Numbered from the stretch's first letter, positions 34,247-45,782 are shown. The stretch is DNA of 64,000 nucleotides from Ambrosia x helenae (GCA_030844895.1 CM061231.1:5214001-5278000); one strand, 5' to 3'. Translations and numbers: made by a program. The notes: generated from the letters alone by a model not told the origin.

Positions 34247-35434
34247 GAAAATGGATTTAAATGTTCCCAACTATCGCCTATTGGTGGATAATGCTCTCAA
34301 TTTTCACTTTGGTCATTAGCACTCTCAACTTGCAACTTGTTTTCTTCCATCACCCTAAAACTAACGGATGTCTAACCTCGTTAGTCTTCGTGACAAAAAT
34401 TTAAAAACCTAAACTTAAGTGATAGTCTACGTGACAAAAATATAAAAAACTAAACTTAAGGGACCTTTTTTTAAACTTTTTATTTTAAATCCCAAACACC
34501 CCCCCCCCCCCTCTTCTCTCTCTGTCTCTTTCTCTCTCTAAAACACCACCACCATCTGCCACCAACACCAAGAGAAAGCATCTTGTTTCCACTACAAAGT
34601 CGTCGTCACACCATCGGACTTTCACCGGAGAAAGCATCTCCGTCACCACCGGAGATGAAGATGGTAGTGATTGTTGTTAGTGATGTCACCGGCAAGCAGA
34701 GATGAAGATGAAGACTAACCAGAGACGTAGATGAAGATGAATTTTCCGGTGATCCATAACCTCTCACACGACGACAACCAACCAAACCACCAGATGGAAA
34801 GAACATTCTAGGTTTAAATTTCCTGTTTACCTTTTTTTATCATATTGTTAGATTTCTAGGGTTTTGAAAATCATCCCGATTTCATAAAATTAAGACCCTC
34901 GGTTCAGTTTTCGATCTGTGTGTGTTGAGATAGAATTATCAATTACGTGTAGTTTGTTGCTTATTACAGAAAAAGTTTATAAATTTTGGGGATTAGGGTT
35001 TTAGAGAGAGAAAAGAGACAAAGAGAGAAAGGGGGTGGAGATGAAGTTAAGTGATGGTGGTGGTGGAACGGTGAAGGTTGGTGGAGATGAAGTTAGATGA
35101 TGGTGGTGGTGGTTTAGAGAGAGAAAGAGACAGAGAGAAAGGGGTGTGGGATTTATAATTTTTTTTTAAAAAATATAATTTTTTAATAATAATTTTTAAT
35201 ACATTACTATAAAAATAATAATTTTTTAATAATAACAATAAAAAGTTTCAAAAATGCCACATAAAAGTTTAGTTTTTTACATTTTGGCCACGAAGACTAA
35301 CCAGGTTAAACCTCCGTTAGTTTGGGGGTGATGGAAGAAAATAAGTTGCAAGTTGGGAGTGTTATTAGCCAAAGTGAAAGTTGGGAGTATTATCCGCCAA
35401 TATGCGATAGTTAGGAGTATTTAAATTCATTTCC
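34247..35434. mobile_element. Long-TIR element (MULE-like) with CT/GA tracts
   Basis: Inverted arms of about 170 bp: left about 34247-34420 (GGATTTAAATGTTCCCAACT, CAACTTGCAACTTGTTTTCTTCC) and right about 35265-35434 (the reverse complement with scattered changes). Just inside lie poly-C/CT (34496-34540) and GA-rich tracts (35005-35030, 35113-35140), the same layout as the 1900-3284 element. A segment of about 70 bp (GGAGATGAAGTTAAGTGATGG) is repeated at 35037 and 35082. The TSD is not resolved; the right edge abuts a Helitron-like 5' end. Confidence 0.6.
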
Positions 35435-37134
35435 CCTATAATAAAAGAGTAGTTAGGGGGTGAGGTGGCCCCTTTCTAGGGTGTCCACATCATCCTCCAA
35501 CTCAATACCCAAACCCATGGACCTCTAACTTGATCCGTGTATCAATAATCTGCATCGTGTATATATATCATTTATTCTTTTTTTTTGTCCTTCTCTCTTT
35601 CATTTAACATGCCGCCTCCTTCTTCTATCACCGTTATCCTGATTATTTTCATCTCATCTCTCGAAAATCAAACACTGCACAAAGGTATGTTTTTTTTCTA
35701 TATATCATCTCAAATCTTATTTCTTATTCGCATTCATTAAGGACAAATCAAATTTTTGGCACAACCGATTATCCTAGGGTTTGTATTGAGTTCTAGGGTT
35801 TGTAATAACAAATTAAATTTTAAATATATTGTGTGTTTCTAAACACAAACATAAGTTTTCACCCTACATCCTCATTCAAATCTATGTGTTTCACCAATTT
35901 TCTCTTATGGATCTCTCCGAAGCTATCATCCATTTAATGTGTTCTCTTCACGTTTTAATTAAGTTTTTATTTATTTTCTCTCCTCATTCAATATGTGTTC
36001 TATACACATTTTACTGTATGTTCTTGTCACACTCTCAAATTTCACTTGCGGGGTTTTAAACGCGAGACGCGTGACATATCAGGATCCAAGTCAACGGTCA
36101 CAATAAACGACAACTATATGATATGAAAAATAAAGTAATAAACCAACCACGTAGTTTAAAAGTTCCATAAACCAAGACAACGATAGCGGAAACAAATATG
36201 TTTACAAAACCAAGGTTTCGAAAGTATGAAGTCAAACCAAACAAAGTTTACTTTATGAATGCAAAGACCAGACGCGGTGCGACTCCAATGTGCCTAAGAC
36301 TCCCTGCTACCTTAGTGACCTGAGAAAACATGCAAAGTTAGTCAACACATACAGTGCTGGTGAGTCATAGAGAAAAAGTTTGCAAAAGTTTGTAACGTTT
36401 GTAATACAGACCCAACAATCCTTACATCTATACCTGATGCTAGCTAGACATCGTTACATGATACTATAGTGTCGTGAACCACTGCTGAATGTTAGAATGC
36501 CTCTATACCCGTCACCGGTTCATCACCCGGTGCCGTAAGTTTGGTAGGACAAATATGCACTCGCCACCGACCTTCAATCGGCCCGAGTAGGGTTTGCCAG
36601 ACCCAATAGATCTATTCAAACTTTCCCCGCTATGTATCCACATATTAATGGTTCACTAAAAGTTTGAGAGGACTTTACAGATGAATAAATGTCACTAAGT
36701 ATCCATGTGATATAACGTAATATGTTGGTCTAAAAGTTTGTAAGTTCCTACTGCATGTTTCTCCCCCCCCCCCCCCCAAAGTATGAAAACAGTAAAGAAT
36801 GGGGTTGTGACACTCAACTTAGTTTGCTTCCTTTAAATAAAGACACAATCCTGATAGTCCCAAATACAGACGATCTATCATAAAAGTTTGCATAAGTGTT
36901 TTGACTAATAACCCTTAGGTTAACTAGTCTCCGATTGTCCAGATCATGACCAAGTATGTTTGAAAACGTGTTTGACTGTTGAACCGGCACACCAGACAGA
37001 CTCGACATCCCGTTGGTGACCCATTACATAAACGAATCAAGTACATATAGATTACATATAAGGTTCATGCATAAAACACTTAGTTTGCATAAAAAATCGC
37101 ACAAAGCAAGGTGAAGGTCGAATCAGGTTGTTTA

Positions 37135-37340
37135 GAAGTTCCTTAAACCCATATGGGTCTTCATTCGACCCATATGATGTCCATTCGATCCATAAACAAG
37201 TTCATTTGACCTAACATATGTTAATTCGACCTAAACACATGTTCATTTGACCTAACACATGTTCATTTGACCTTAACACATGTTAATTTGACCAAAATAA
37301 GGTTCATTCGACCAAACTGATATTGGCTCGACCTCCTTGA
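37135..37340. repeat. Minisatellite, about 23-bp units
   Basis: About eight imperfect units of TTCATTTGACCTAACACATG type, inside the LTR-like segment. ATTCGACC variants alternate with ATTTGACC. Confidence 0.75.
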
Positions 37341-37781
37341 AATTCATTCGGCCCCATGAAGGGTCGAATGAGTTTCCTTGGTTCGACCCAATGCTGCAAA
37401 ATATCATAAAACGCACCAAATTGCATCTAAACAGTCCGAAAACATCACGAAACGCCACAAATCACAGCAGTCAAACATCATTAACCTATCCCCATAAAAC
37501 CCTGCTAGTTTTACTCCAAAATCAGTCCGTTTTACAACTTACCCAAAATGGCAAATTATGGAAATGTCACATCAATGCATGTAAACTTTACCCAAAATGG
37601 AAACTTGTCGAAATCACTTAGTAATCAGCTCAATATGCTCAGATTATCATGTATATGAAATCCCCTAATCATTTCATTAACAATAACACCATGAACAAAC
37701 CCTAGATCTAACACAAAATCCCCAAAATGAGCAAAATATCATCATCCAACAACTTGTAACCTAAGATAATCATAAACCATC

Positions 37782-38142
37782 CTGATCATGTGGCCTAGTG
37801 GTAAAAGGGTTGGTTCTCTCTTTGGGGAGCCGGGTTCGATTCCCACGGGAGGCATGTGTTGGATACCCCCACCCTTGTGGTGGGGTAGGTGGTTGGGAAG
37901 TGATGGAGAGACCCTTGACCTTTGTGGTCATGGGTCCGAATCCTGATCCCTCCAGGTTTTACCGGTTCACTACCGTCGTGCCTTCGGGCGGGTTTGTGGA
38001 CCGGGTTTTCCCTGGAATAGGAGACGGGTGGGCCGAAGGGCTCTGTCCGTACGGACTAGAGGCCGTCTAGGGCCCCTTTCGGCCATTGGGGGCCGCGTAC
38101 AGAGTACCCGGCAATACTTTAGTTGATCGTTCAAAAAAAAAA
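37782..38142 (+). mobile_element. tRNA-derived SINE, best-preserved copy
   Basis: 361 bp with a 19-bp perfect TSD AAGATAATCATAAACCATC (37763-37781 and 38143-38161). A box TGGCCTAGTGG, B box GGTTCGATTCC, a conserved body with CGTGCCTTCGGGCGGG, and an A tail. The intact internal promoter and perfect TSD mark it as recent. It sits within the LTR-like segment and so postdates it. Confidence 0.95.
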
Positions 38143-39369
38143 AAGATAATCATAAACCATCATCTATAACAGCTCTAGATCATTGTTATAACATCTAAAC
38201 AACATTCAATCATCAAAAAAAATACAATACACATCATTAAACACCATTAACACATGTTATTTTGTATAAAAACTCATGTTTAATGATTAGGTTTTGTTTA
38301 GAAAGATGTTAGAAAGGTTTTCAATCATGAAAACCATCTTAGAACAGATCTGGACCTTTGAGGTTTAATAAAAACGAGTGAAAATGCTTGAAAAGGATTT
38401 TAGATCAAGAACACACCTTAGATCTTCTCTTGTTTATGATATAGAAGGTGTTTGTAGGTTAGATTCTGAAAAACAAGTTCAAAAACTCCTCCCGAGGTGT
38501 TTAAGGTCGAGAGAGAGCACTTAGAGACGTTTAGGGTTTGTGAAATGATGAAAAATTGCAAAGTATGGTATTTATACTACATGTTCGTTCGCACCCTGCA
38601 AGGGTCGAACGAGTCTGAAGTGAGGTCGAATGAGTTTCATTTGACTGGTTTGAACCCCCTATGGGTCGAACCAGTTTCATAGTTTTCCCAAATTTCCAGT
38701 TTTGTCGTTTAAACGCGTTTTAATACATCCTAACACATGAACATGCAATCCTAACATATGTTAAGCATATATAATCATGTATATTCATATAAACACAATT
38801 TAAACACGTATTTGCACATTATATAACATATATGGATCAATCTATGTATGTCACTTAATTCAATTCATGTAATTCACCAACAACGGGACTCAAGACTCGT
38901 GTGTACATAAAATAACCCCAATGATCCTCCGAATCATTGAACCCTGGACAATACGTAATGTATTTGAAGGATCCCGTTTTTTCACATGGGCAGCTGTATG
39001 TTGCGCTATTAAGGGTCAAAAGTTGAGATGGACTGAAAATAGTAATACTAGATCAAGATGGCAAACTTACGAACAAAATATCAAACGTTGTGTACAAAGA
39101 AGTATTTGAAGCTTTATGAATAATTTTATAACATTTTGATGCATTTTTTTACATATCTTTATTAACGTTATATATAAACAACTTGAATAGTACAATTCTT
39201 ATTTTCATATTTTGTCATTTTTTCTTTTCAATAAACCGTGGGCATCCACGGATCTCTAATCTAGTGAATAATAAAATAATAGTAGTTATTATAAAAAGAG
39301 ACAAAAGGTACTAAACCATTGGTCATACTAAAGTGCATGGTTCAATTGCATTTACTTTGCCTCTTCATT

Positions 39370-39617
39370 GCCAATCACCTCCCCTGCTAGAGTACTCATG
39401 ACCATTCAATGTTAGAAGTTATGGGTAGGAGTGTCACTTAGAGCAAAAATTTTCTAGGTTGAATTAGAGGTTTTATCACAGTGTTATTGGGCGGTGGGTT
39501 TCCTCTGGATTGGTGGCGGGTCGGGTCACCAACGCCATCTGCATTCGCGAGCGTGTGTGACCTTTTGCCATTGGGTTTACCCGGGTGACCGGGCTTTCGT
39601 TTGTGAGTAAAAAATTT
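39370..39617 (+). mobile_element. Decayed SINE copy
   Basis: Flanked by TTTGCCTCTTCATT (39356-39369 and 39618-39631). The head CCAATCACCTCCCC and the body GGGCGGTGGGTTTCC correspond to the 32825 copy, but the A and B boxes are degraded and a GAGTGTCACTTAG segment is unmatched. Confidence 0.7.
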
Positions 39618-39631
39618 TTTGCCTCTTCATT

Positions 39632-40310
39632 CTTACAATCATCAAATAAAGGTATCATATCAGTTTTAGTGAAAGTCTATTAGTAAAAGCAAACAAATGT
39701 AACGAAAAGTTTGATTTTGGAGATGACATTTATTCTGAGTTGTATTTATAATTTTATACTATTAGGCAGTGCACATTTAGTTTTTTCATGGGCTTTTATC
39801 CTGTTCTTTATAAGTATTAAAGAACTTGTGCAATTTTAACTAATTTTGTATATGTGCTCTAAGATTAATCTTGATCTAACGAGAAAAAGCTAAGAATGGA
39901 TGGTCCGTGGGTGTGTTTGTGTCCGTAGACACCTGCGGCGGTGTTTCCGCCCTATACCCTCCCACTTTACCCACTCGATCTCACCGACCCGACCACACCC
40001 TGTCCAGCCTAAGTAAAATTGGTTCTACTCTTGAATTTAATTACATAAGTCTGTATAGAAACAAGATAAGAGACTAATGAACTACTCACAGCTAGAATAA
40101 CTAAGATACAAGACTAATGAATTACTGATTACTAAATAACTCACTATTAAAATAACTAACCAGTAACCACTATAGTCTAATAGTGTGCGGGGTCAAAGTC
40201 CACTCGTAGTTGTTAGCCATTCTCTTATACCATGTGTAGTAATTTCACTAAAAAAAAATGCAAACGTTTTGGCAATGTCAACGCCACATAGGTAGTGTGA
40301 CTAGTTGATT
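39632..40310. other. Intergenic, nothing seen
   Basis: AT-rich. A GC-rich stretch (39900-40010: CACCTGCGGCGGTG and CCGACCCGACC) is not part of a recognised element. Confidence 0.4.
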
Positions 40311-40314
40311 ACTT

Positions 40315-40625
40315 GTGGACCTCATCTGCCGGTTAGGGGCTCGGCGAAGAGCTCCTTGGCACCCCTCCATGGTGCCCCTTTACCGGCGTTGTCTTCAAGG
40401 CTGGCTGACGTGGTGTTGGGATAACCTCATAACGCCCACTAGAACTAGTCTTAGGGGGGACGGGGCGCCTACCGAATTGTCCACGAGTACCAACTACCAG
40501 CACGGTAACACCACCGCCACCCACGCTGGTAGTGGTCCCATGGACCGTTTTGCTGGTTATTTTTACCGTGCTGGTACCGGTTGCTTTGTTGGTTTTTATA
40601 AAATCCAAAATTTTTAGTTTAACCC
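40315..40625. other. GC-rich unassigned segment
   Basis: Open on both strands for about 90 codons only because of its base composition; no domain recognised. Contains facing copies of ACCAGCACGGTAA and TTACCGTGCTGGTA (about 40495 and 40562), an inverted repeat with a loop of about 55 nt. It may be noncoding sequence of the PIF/Harbinger-type element to its right. Confidence 0.35.
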
Positions 40626-40793
40626 CCGTGTGTTTTGTGTTCTTTATTTTTACCGTTTCTTTTATATGTATAACGTTTATTTATTTAGGGTTTTTGTATT
40701 ACCCGTATGTTTATTAGAATGTAAAGTAAATAAAAAAAAAAAACCTTGCATTAATAAATACTAAAAACATACATTAAAAACAAAGAAAAACAC

Positions 40794-41185
40794 TTAAAGT
40801 TTGCGCAATATTCGCCATGCCTCGACATGGTCGAAAGCGTTGCCGTATCGAACCTCATACTCATATTGAGCGAATTCGATAGCTAACTCCTCGTCAAGCT
40901 CCGGATCGTCCGTCACTTGTTGCTCGAATAGGGTGGTCCACCTCTCACATTTGATGTTGAGGTCGCCCCGCTTGAACTGGAGGTCGCGGACAGTCTTCGT
41001 TGTGTTGTTGCCAACGTGTTCAACGAAGTCGCTAAACACTCGAGCCCAAAACCCCTCGAGGGGGGGGGGAGGCCGACCCATCGTCACGGGGGGGGGGGGG
41101 GGAGGAGTTGAATTTCGGGGTCGTTCGACGCATCCTTATAGCAAATCACAAGGGCCATTTCTTCTTCCTCGGTCCACGGGTTCAT
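40794..41185 (-). pseudogene. PIF/Harbinger ORF1-like Myb/SANT protein, frame broken
   Basis: From the ATG at 41185 the minus strand reads MNPWTEEEEMALVICYKDAS, a Myb/SANT-like start. A run of 15 G (plus strand, about 41088-41102) then puts it out of frame with the rest. The 97-residue remainder from 41087 has EGFWARVFSDFVEHV, LNIKCERWTTLFEQQV and GNAFDHVEAWRILRKL. These match the layout of the Myb-like accessory protein of PIF/Harbinger transposons (WT.EEE.AL, FW.R, AF....AWRIL). A second G tract (41061-41069) sits in the same area. No DDE transposase nearby. Confidence 0.55.
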
Positions 41186-41577
41186 TTTTGTGTGTGTTTG
41201 GTTTTTTAAACCGTGGTAAATTTGTGGATTTTAACCCAACGGTTTGATCACTTTATATACAACGACGGTGGCACTGTTAAGAATTAATTGGCTGACCGTT
41301 TAGGTGAGTTAATTCAATTTACTCAAAGGTTTCCAAGATAAAAACTTAAATTTGGCTGACCGTTTGGTGAAACGGTTGAAATAGTAATTAAATGTTAAAA
41401 CCGTGTAAAAATGTAAAAAAATGAAAAGTTTGGGACTTTGGGTATGTAAATGAAAATAAATAAAAGAATCAGTGAAGTGCTGCCTACAAAAACGTGTTTC
41501 AGTAAAGTAAATCAGTGAAGTAAAGTGGCAAAGCAGGATTGGTTAAAATCAGTGAAAGTAATAATATATTCTACAAG
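41186..41577. other. Intergenic, nothing seen
   Basis: AT-rich. GGCTGACCGTTTAGGTG and GGCTGACCGTTTGGTG form a short direct repeat (about 41290 and 41353). Confidence 0.4.
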
Positions 41578-41948
41578 CACCCTCTTGACCTTACATGTAT
41601 TGCCCAGGCTCGAAGCGATGGAAACAGATTGTCTTTGCTGTTATTTGCGCAGCTGTTTACCGCATTTGGGAAGCTAGGAACGCTAAAGTTTTCGACAATA
41701 GGTTCGTGCACACGAGAAGAACTGTCGACATTATCAAAGAAGACGTATTTCTTTGGATTTGCCATAAATCCAAGCTTCCAAGTCCTACCTGGGAAGAGTG
41801 GCTAGATTTTAAGATCACTGTTTGATTGTAATATGGGTGTTGAGGCGTTGCTCCCGCCTTTTGTTGTTTTTGTCGTTTCCGTTGTTCTCGCTTTGTACTT
41901 CCAGCTTCTTGCTGCTCTTTTTATATATTTAAAAAGTGATTTGCCGGC

Positions 41949-41991
<43 letters not shown>
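41578..41991 (+). mobile_element. 5'-truncated LINE 3' end with poly-A
   Basis: Encodes (41595-41825) the extreme C-terminus of a plant L1-type ORF2: KRWKQIVFAVICAAVYRIWE, ARNAKVFDNR and WEEWLDFKI then a stop. About 120 bp of 3' UTR and 41 A residues (41951-41991) follow. Truncated far 3' of the reverse transcriptase domain. No convincing TSD was found. Confidence 0.8.
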
Positions 41992-41996
<5 letters not shown>

Positions 41997-42969
41997 GAAA
42001 AAACACACGTGTCATTAAAAAAATCAGTGCAATTTAGTTTCACACCATCCTCCTTTATATATGGTTGTTCTTAATTTGACTAGCAAGTAATAACACCAAA
42101 TTTTGTAACCGGAAAATGACAGATTGCATGTTGGACAACTAAGGAAGCGTGTGAACAAGTAATATTCATGATTCATGTGCTGCACAATTAAAAATTATAT
42201 CACGCTGGTAAAATTGAAGAACATTTTTTAAAATTCTAAATTGAGGTTCAATACAAAGTGTTCGGTCCGTTAAATTCTTTTAATCAATTTTTATCTCTAC
42301 ATTCCGGTATAATTTTTCTTTGGGGAAAAGTTGTATTCAAAATAGAGTATGTAATTTTTTTTTATTTTTTTTTTAGTACTGTAAGCTATGAGTAACAGTA
42401 ACAAGTAACAGTATGTTACTGTTACCGTGATGAACAAAACCGATTCCTACCCACAATATCGGTATTATCAAAAGCGACACCGATATTTGTTTTTATGGTT
42501 TTCGATTGATGGAAAACAAGTATTGATATTCTTTTCAGCATCACAAGACTTTATTATTTTTGTTTTCTATCTTTTGGTTGATATTATGTGTTGATATCCT
42601 TTTAGTCATGTTATGACATGACTTTAGTTAACATAATGAGTACCATATTATAATGAACCAAATAGAGACCGACCAAGTGCACAATCCATAGACAACATAG
42701 CACGAGGAATTTCATTAGCTTGTTTCCTTATGAATAGTTGTAAATCAGTTGATAAGTAAAACCCTAAGTTAAAATCAGTCGATAAGTAACACTCTTTCGG
42801 GTGTTTTGCAAATTCTTGTTGGCCCGTCTTTTCTAAAATTTTGTACACATTTTAGCCGTTAAAAGTAAAATAAATAAATAGTATATTATTAGTATTAGTA
42901 TTTTTTTAATAAAGATAAATTAATGTTTAAAAAAAATCCTAATTAGAAAACGAAAATAGTAAAAGAAAG
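41992..42969. other. Intergenic, nothing seen
   Basis: AT-rich; small direct repeats of AGTAACAGTA at about 42390-42420. No coding signal. Confidence 0.4.
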
Positions 42970-43264
42970 TGCCTCCACCATTGTGGTGGAGTGTATGGGA
43001 AATGATGGGTAGAGTCTAGCCTCTTTAAGGTGTCAGGTTCAATCTTTGATCCTACCGGATTTTATAGTGTCGTGCCTTCAAACGGATGAGGGGTCAGGTT
43101 TTCCCTGAAACTGGTGGTTTGGTAGGTTCTAGCTACCTAGGACTACCAGTGGACGGACACCTAAAACGTGTCTTCACTCTTCACCCAGAGATGGATGTAG
43201 TGCTTTTGTAACTGATTAGTAGGTACCCAGGTTAATCCAGACATTGTTGACCGTTAAAAAAAAG
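42970..43264 (+). mobile_element. SINE, family of 37782
   Basis: Flanked by GTAAAAGAAAG (42959-42969 and 43265-43275). A weak head (CCATTGTGGTGGAGTG), B-box-like GTGTCAGGTTCAATC, conserved GTCGTGCCTTCAAACGG and GTTTTCCCTGAAACTGG, and tail GACCGTTAAAAAAAA. Confidence 0.8.
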
Positions 43265-43469
43265 GTAAAAGAAAGCGTAACCCGAGGGTAGTAAAACTAT
43301 ATAGGGTAGGGTGAGAGGCTTTATCGATGCTTTTAATGGCTTTTATGTGTTCCTATTTGTCGTTGCCATCAACTTTTCAGTCAGTGACTTTAGTCAAAGT
43401 CAACATTCAGTGCTACAATTTTTTTTATTTTAACGTGCTTCTGTGTAATTTAACGTATATGTACTATTA

Positions 43470-43791
43470 GACTGTAAGGAGTGGAGGGCGGGAGAGGGGC
43501 GGGAAGGGGGGGAACACCACCGCCACAGGGGCGGGAAGGCTGGCGTGGGGCTGGGGGCGGGGAGAGGTTCACCGGCGTGGGGCTTGGGGTGGGGGTGAGG
43601 TGGCAGCTTGTTATTGGTCAGGTTTTTTTTTTTTATTTTTTTTTTAACTTTAACACAATATAATATTATTTCCTTCCCCCCCCTCTTCCCCCCCTTCCAC
43701 TCCCCACAATTATTTTCCCCCCCACAAGGGTCCCACAAGTGCCACATGGCGCTTCATCCCCCTCTTTCCCGCCCCCCCACTCCTTATAGTC
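43470..43791. mobile_element. PIF/Harbinger-type MITE
   Basis: 322 bp with 3-bp TSD TTA (43467-43469 and 43792-43794) and long inverted ends GACTGTAAGGAGTGG...CCACTCCTTATAGTC. G-rich on the left half and C-rich on the right, so it can fold into a strong hairpin. Frames across it are proline/glycine artefacts. Confidence 0.85.
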
Positions 43792-44025
43792 TTAAAAATG
43801 ATTTATTGCACGTCAAAAATCTTAAATGTGTATATATTTAGTGTTTATGTTAAAGAAGTTTTTATGTTTATTATTATAGGGATTGCTAAATGTTTTTATG
43901 AAGCCACATTGGGTGAATTTTTGTCCAAAACATGAACACTAAATTATTAATATACTCAATGAATATACATATTTATGGTTTTCTTCTTTCATTATATGCA
44001 CTTTATGTATTGTTTGATGTTGAAA

Positions 44026-44026
44026 T

Positions 44027-44060
<34 letters not shown>

Positions 44061-44172
44061 AAGGCAAATTTTATACCACTTTATTTCCATCTAACCTTTT
44101 ATTTGCAAGAATTTAAACCCACAACCTCACATTTGTAGGGGGACACCATACCACTAGACCAAGAGGTCATGG
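44026..44172 (-). mobile_element. Short tRNA-derived SINE
   Basis: On the minus strand: A box TGGTCTAGTGG, B-box-like GGTTGTGGGTTTAAATTC, about 60 bp of body, then a run of about 34 A (plus-strand T at 44026-44059). Possible diverged TSD GTTGAAATGG/GTTGATAATG. A family distinct from the 37782 SINEs. Confidence 0.75.
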
Positions 44173-44289
44173 GTACGTTGATAATGTTACAAACTTTATA
44201 AGAGTTATGTTGTTTCTCTTATATATAAAACAATGTTGTAGCTTGGAGTAGAGCTTCGTACTAAGAAGTATTAATTAAGGTGTTTTGCT

Positions 44290-44633
44290 CAGAGCCGTCT
44301 CTTGGGTAGGGCGGGTCCGGGCGATAGCCCGAGGCCCAAATCTTGGAGGGCCGAAAATTTGATAAAAATATGATTTATATATATATATATATATATATTA
44401 CATATACATTTAAAAGCCTTTTTATATAATATATATATATATATATATTAGGGTCCGATTTTATTAAAAATGTTTTTATATAAATATTTTAATTTTTCTT
44501 GTATATTTTAAGCTTTTTAGTGCATTTTGAGCATTTATAAAACAATTTTATTTAAAAATTATATTTTAGGGCCCGATTTTCATTCCTCGCCCAAGGCCTA
44601 AATATTTTTTTATGACTCTCGGGGACGGCTCTG
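44290..44633. mobile_element. hAT MITE (CAGAGCCGTC termini)
   Basis: 344 bp with perfect 8-bp TSD GTTTTGCT (44282-44289 and 44634-44641). Ends CAGAGCCGTCTC and GGGACGGCTCTG. Interior AT-rich with two (TA)n tracts and GGGCCCGATTTT/GGGTCCGATTTT repeats. Confidence 0.9.
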
Positions 44634-44641
44634 GTTTTGCT

Positions 44642-45666
44642 GGGAAAAAAAGCTAGCAAAAAGTGGAGTGTAGTTTAATTTGTATCCTATGATTTTAAAT
44701 TTTCATTAAACATATATAGGCAAGTCACTAATTATCTTAAAATCAGTAAATATGAATTCTATTTTCAGCATGTGTTAGCATTAAAGTTGAACATTATTTT
44801 AGGTTAGTTATTAATATTAGAGTTGTACATTGTTTAAGGTTAGACGTTAATATTGGAGATAAATTGTTAATTGTTTTAAGTTATGTGATACCCGAAGTTT
44901 TCGTGCATGTAACTGTAAAACACATCATTCTATTACATATGTAAAATTGATATGTTATATTAGATTTCTTAACCCGGGTGGTCCCGGTGTATAATCTGGT
45001 TTTTTAATATTAAAAAAGTTCTATGGAAGAAAAATAGCTTTAAGAAATGTCACGCGCTGCGATGCTTTTGATGCTGACAAGACCGATGTGTTTTCGGGGT
45101 CAGTTATTTCAGTTGCGTCTTAAGCGCGTGTTATTTGTTTACGTGGCGAAAATAGGGATTTGAGGTACACGGCTGGGTTGAGAGAGTGGTGCTAGTGGTT
45201 TGCTCCCCAACACTTATCATTCGGTTTGTCACGTGTTCTTTTGGATTCTTTCTGTTTTTCCTTCCAGACTGCCCATGTGGTTTGGTGAATGGAGTTTGCC
45301 CCTTGGTTTCAGATTAATAACGAAAATACCACCTCTTTGTCACTTGCTAGTACTACAACGTACTACAACGGCTAATACCTAACTGCTATATCTATGAACT
45401 ATTAAATAATTTCAATCATCACAAAGCATGCACCTTGTTTTTTATTTTTATTTTTTTTTACCAACCAACGAAACCTATGGGAGGTAGGGCACTTTACGAA
45501 ATGCTCACCGGGTAGTGATTTCGTAAAGCAATATCGTGTTTTAGTTAACGGAAGTGATTACGGGTACAGAGGAAAGAGAGAGAAGGGAACCAGAAAACTT
45601 CACGTGTGGTTTTTCTTGTGAGAGAGGTTCACGGGTGGTGGTCCAGGTGACGGGCTGCGATTGGTA
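44642..45666. other. Intergenic with one strong hairpin
   Basis: No gene seen. A perfect 11-bp inverted repeat CTTTACGAAAT/ATTTCGTAAAG (45492-45502 and 45518-45528) encloses a 15-nt loop with its own CAC/GTG pairing. Confidence 0.5.
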
Positions 45667-45782
45667 GGGCTGTTTACGAGCCAAATCGAACCGAGTGAAC
45701 ATTTGCTCGTGCTTGGCTCATTTATAAACCGAACCGAGCCGATCGGCTTGTTAATTTACAACCGAGCCGGAAACCGGGCAAG
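45667..45782. mobile_element. Truncated end of GCTCG-type hAT MITE
   Basis: Starts TAGGGCTGTTTACGAGCC and matches the reverse complement of the right end of the 13116 element (TTTGCTCGTGCTTGGCTC, AACCGAACCGAGCCGATCGG). Breaks off at about 45782; the other end is absent. Confidence 0.7.

Larger units (their letters stand above)
36025..38914 (+). repeat. Gypsy LTR-type segment (right border uncertain)
   Basis: Starts TGTCACACTCTCAAATTTC, with a GGATCCAAGTCAACGG phrase a little further in, resembling the first bases of long Tekay-type LTRs. It extends to about TGTGTACA at 38914. No 5-bp TSD could be matched (left flank GTTCT), so a solo LTR with an altered right edge is my best reading. It holds a poly-C tract (36763-36777), a minisatellite with ACACATGTTCATTTGACC units (37135-37340), a GGTCGAATGAGTTTC motif in both halves, and a SINE at 37782. 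Confidence 0.45.
35432..39264 (+). mobile_element. Helitron-like element carrying an LTR and a SINE
   Basis: 5' end TCCCCTATAATAAAAGAGTAG is typical of plant Helitrons. The 3' end has a perfect hairpin CCGTGGGCATCCACGG (39236-39251), nine bases, then CTAG (39261-39264) and host T. Between them are a short exon-like piece (35610-35685, with a following GTATGT donor) and a large gypsy LTR-type insertion with a nested SINE. A small open frame at 38921-39109 (AVCCAIKGQKLRWTENS) has no function I recognise. No Rep/helicase is present. The 5' end is less certain than the 3' end. Confidence 0.5.

Noticed and set aside
34606..35238. Short minus-strand frames of 63-66 codons
   Set aside because: They lie within a non-autonomous long-TIR element and show only Ser/Leu/Thr low complexity.
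37135..37340. CRISPR-like array
   Set aside because: The units are contiguous and imperfect without unique spacers, and this is plant nuclear DNA; it is a minisatellite in an LTR.
37790..37860. tRNA gene
   Set aside because: A and B boxes are present but there is no tRNA fold; the unit has a body, a poly-A tail and a 19-bp TSD, so it is a SINE.
38921..39109. 62-codon frame near the Helitron 3' end
   Set aside because: Composition is protein-like but I cannot match it to any family; too short to call without a search.
41802..42018. Poly-Phe/poly-Lys frames
   Set aside because: They are translations of the LINE poly-A tail.
43430..43841. Proline- and glycine-rich frames on both strands
   Set aside because: They arise from the G-rich and C-rich arms of a Harbinger MITE.
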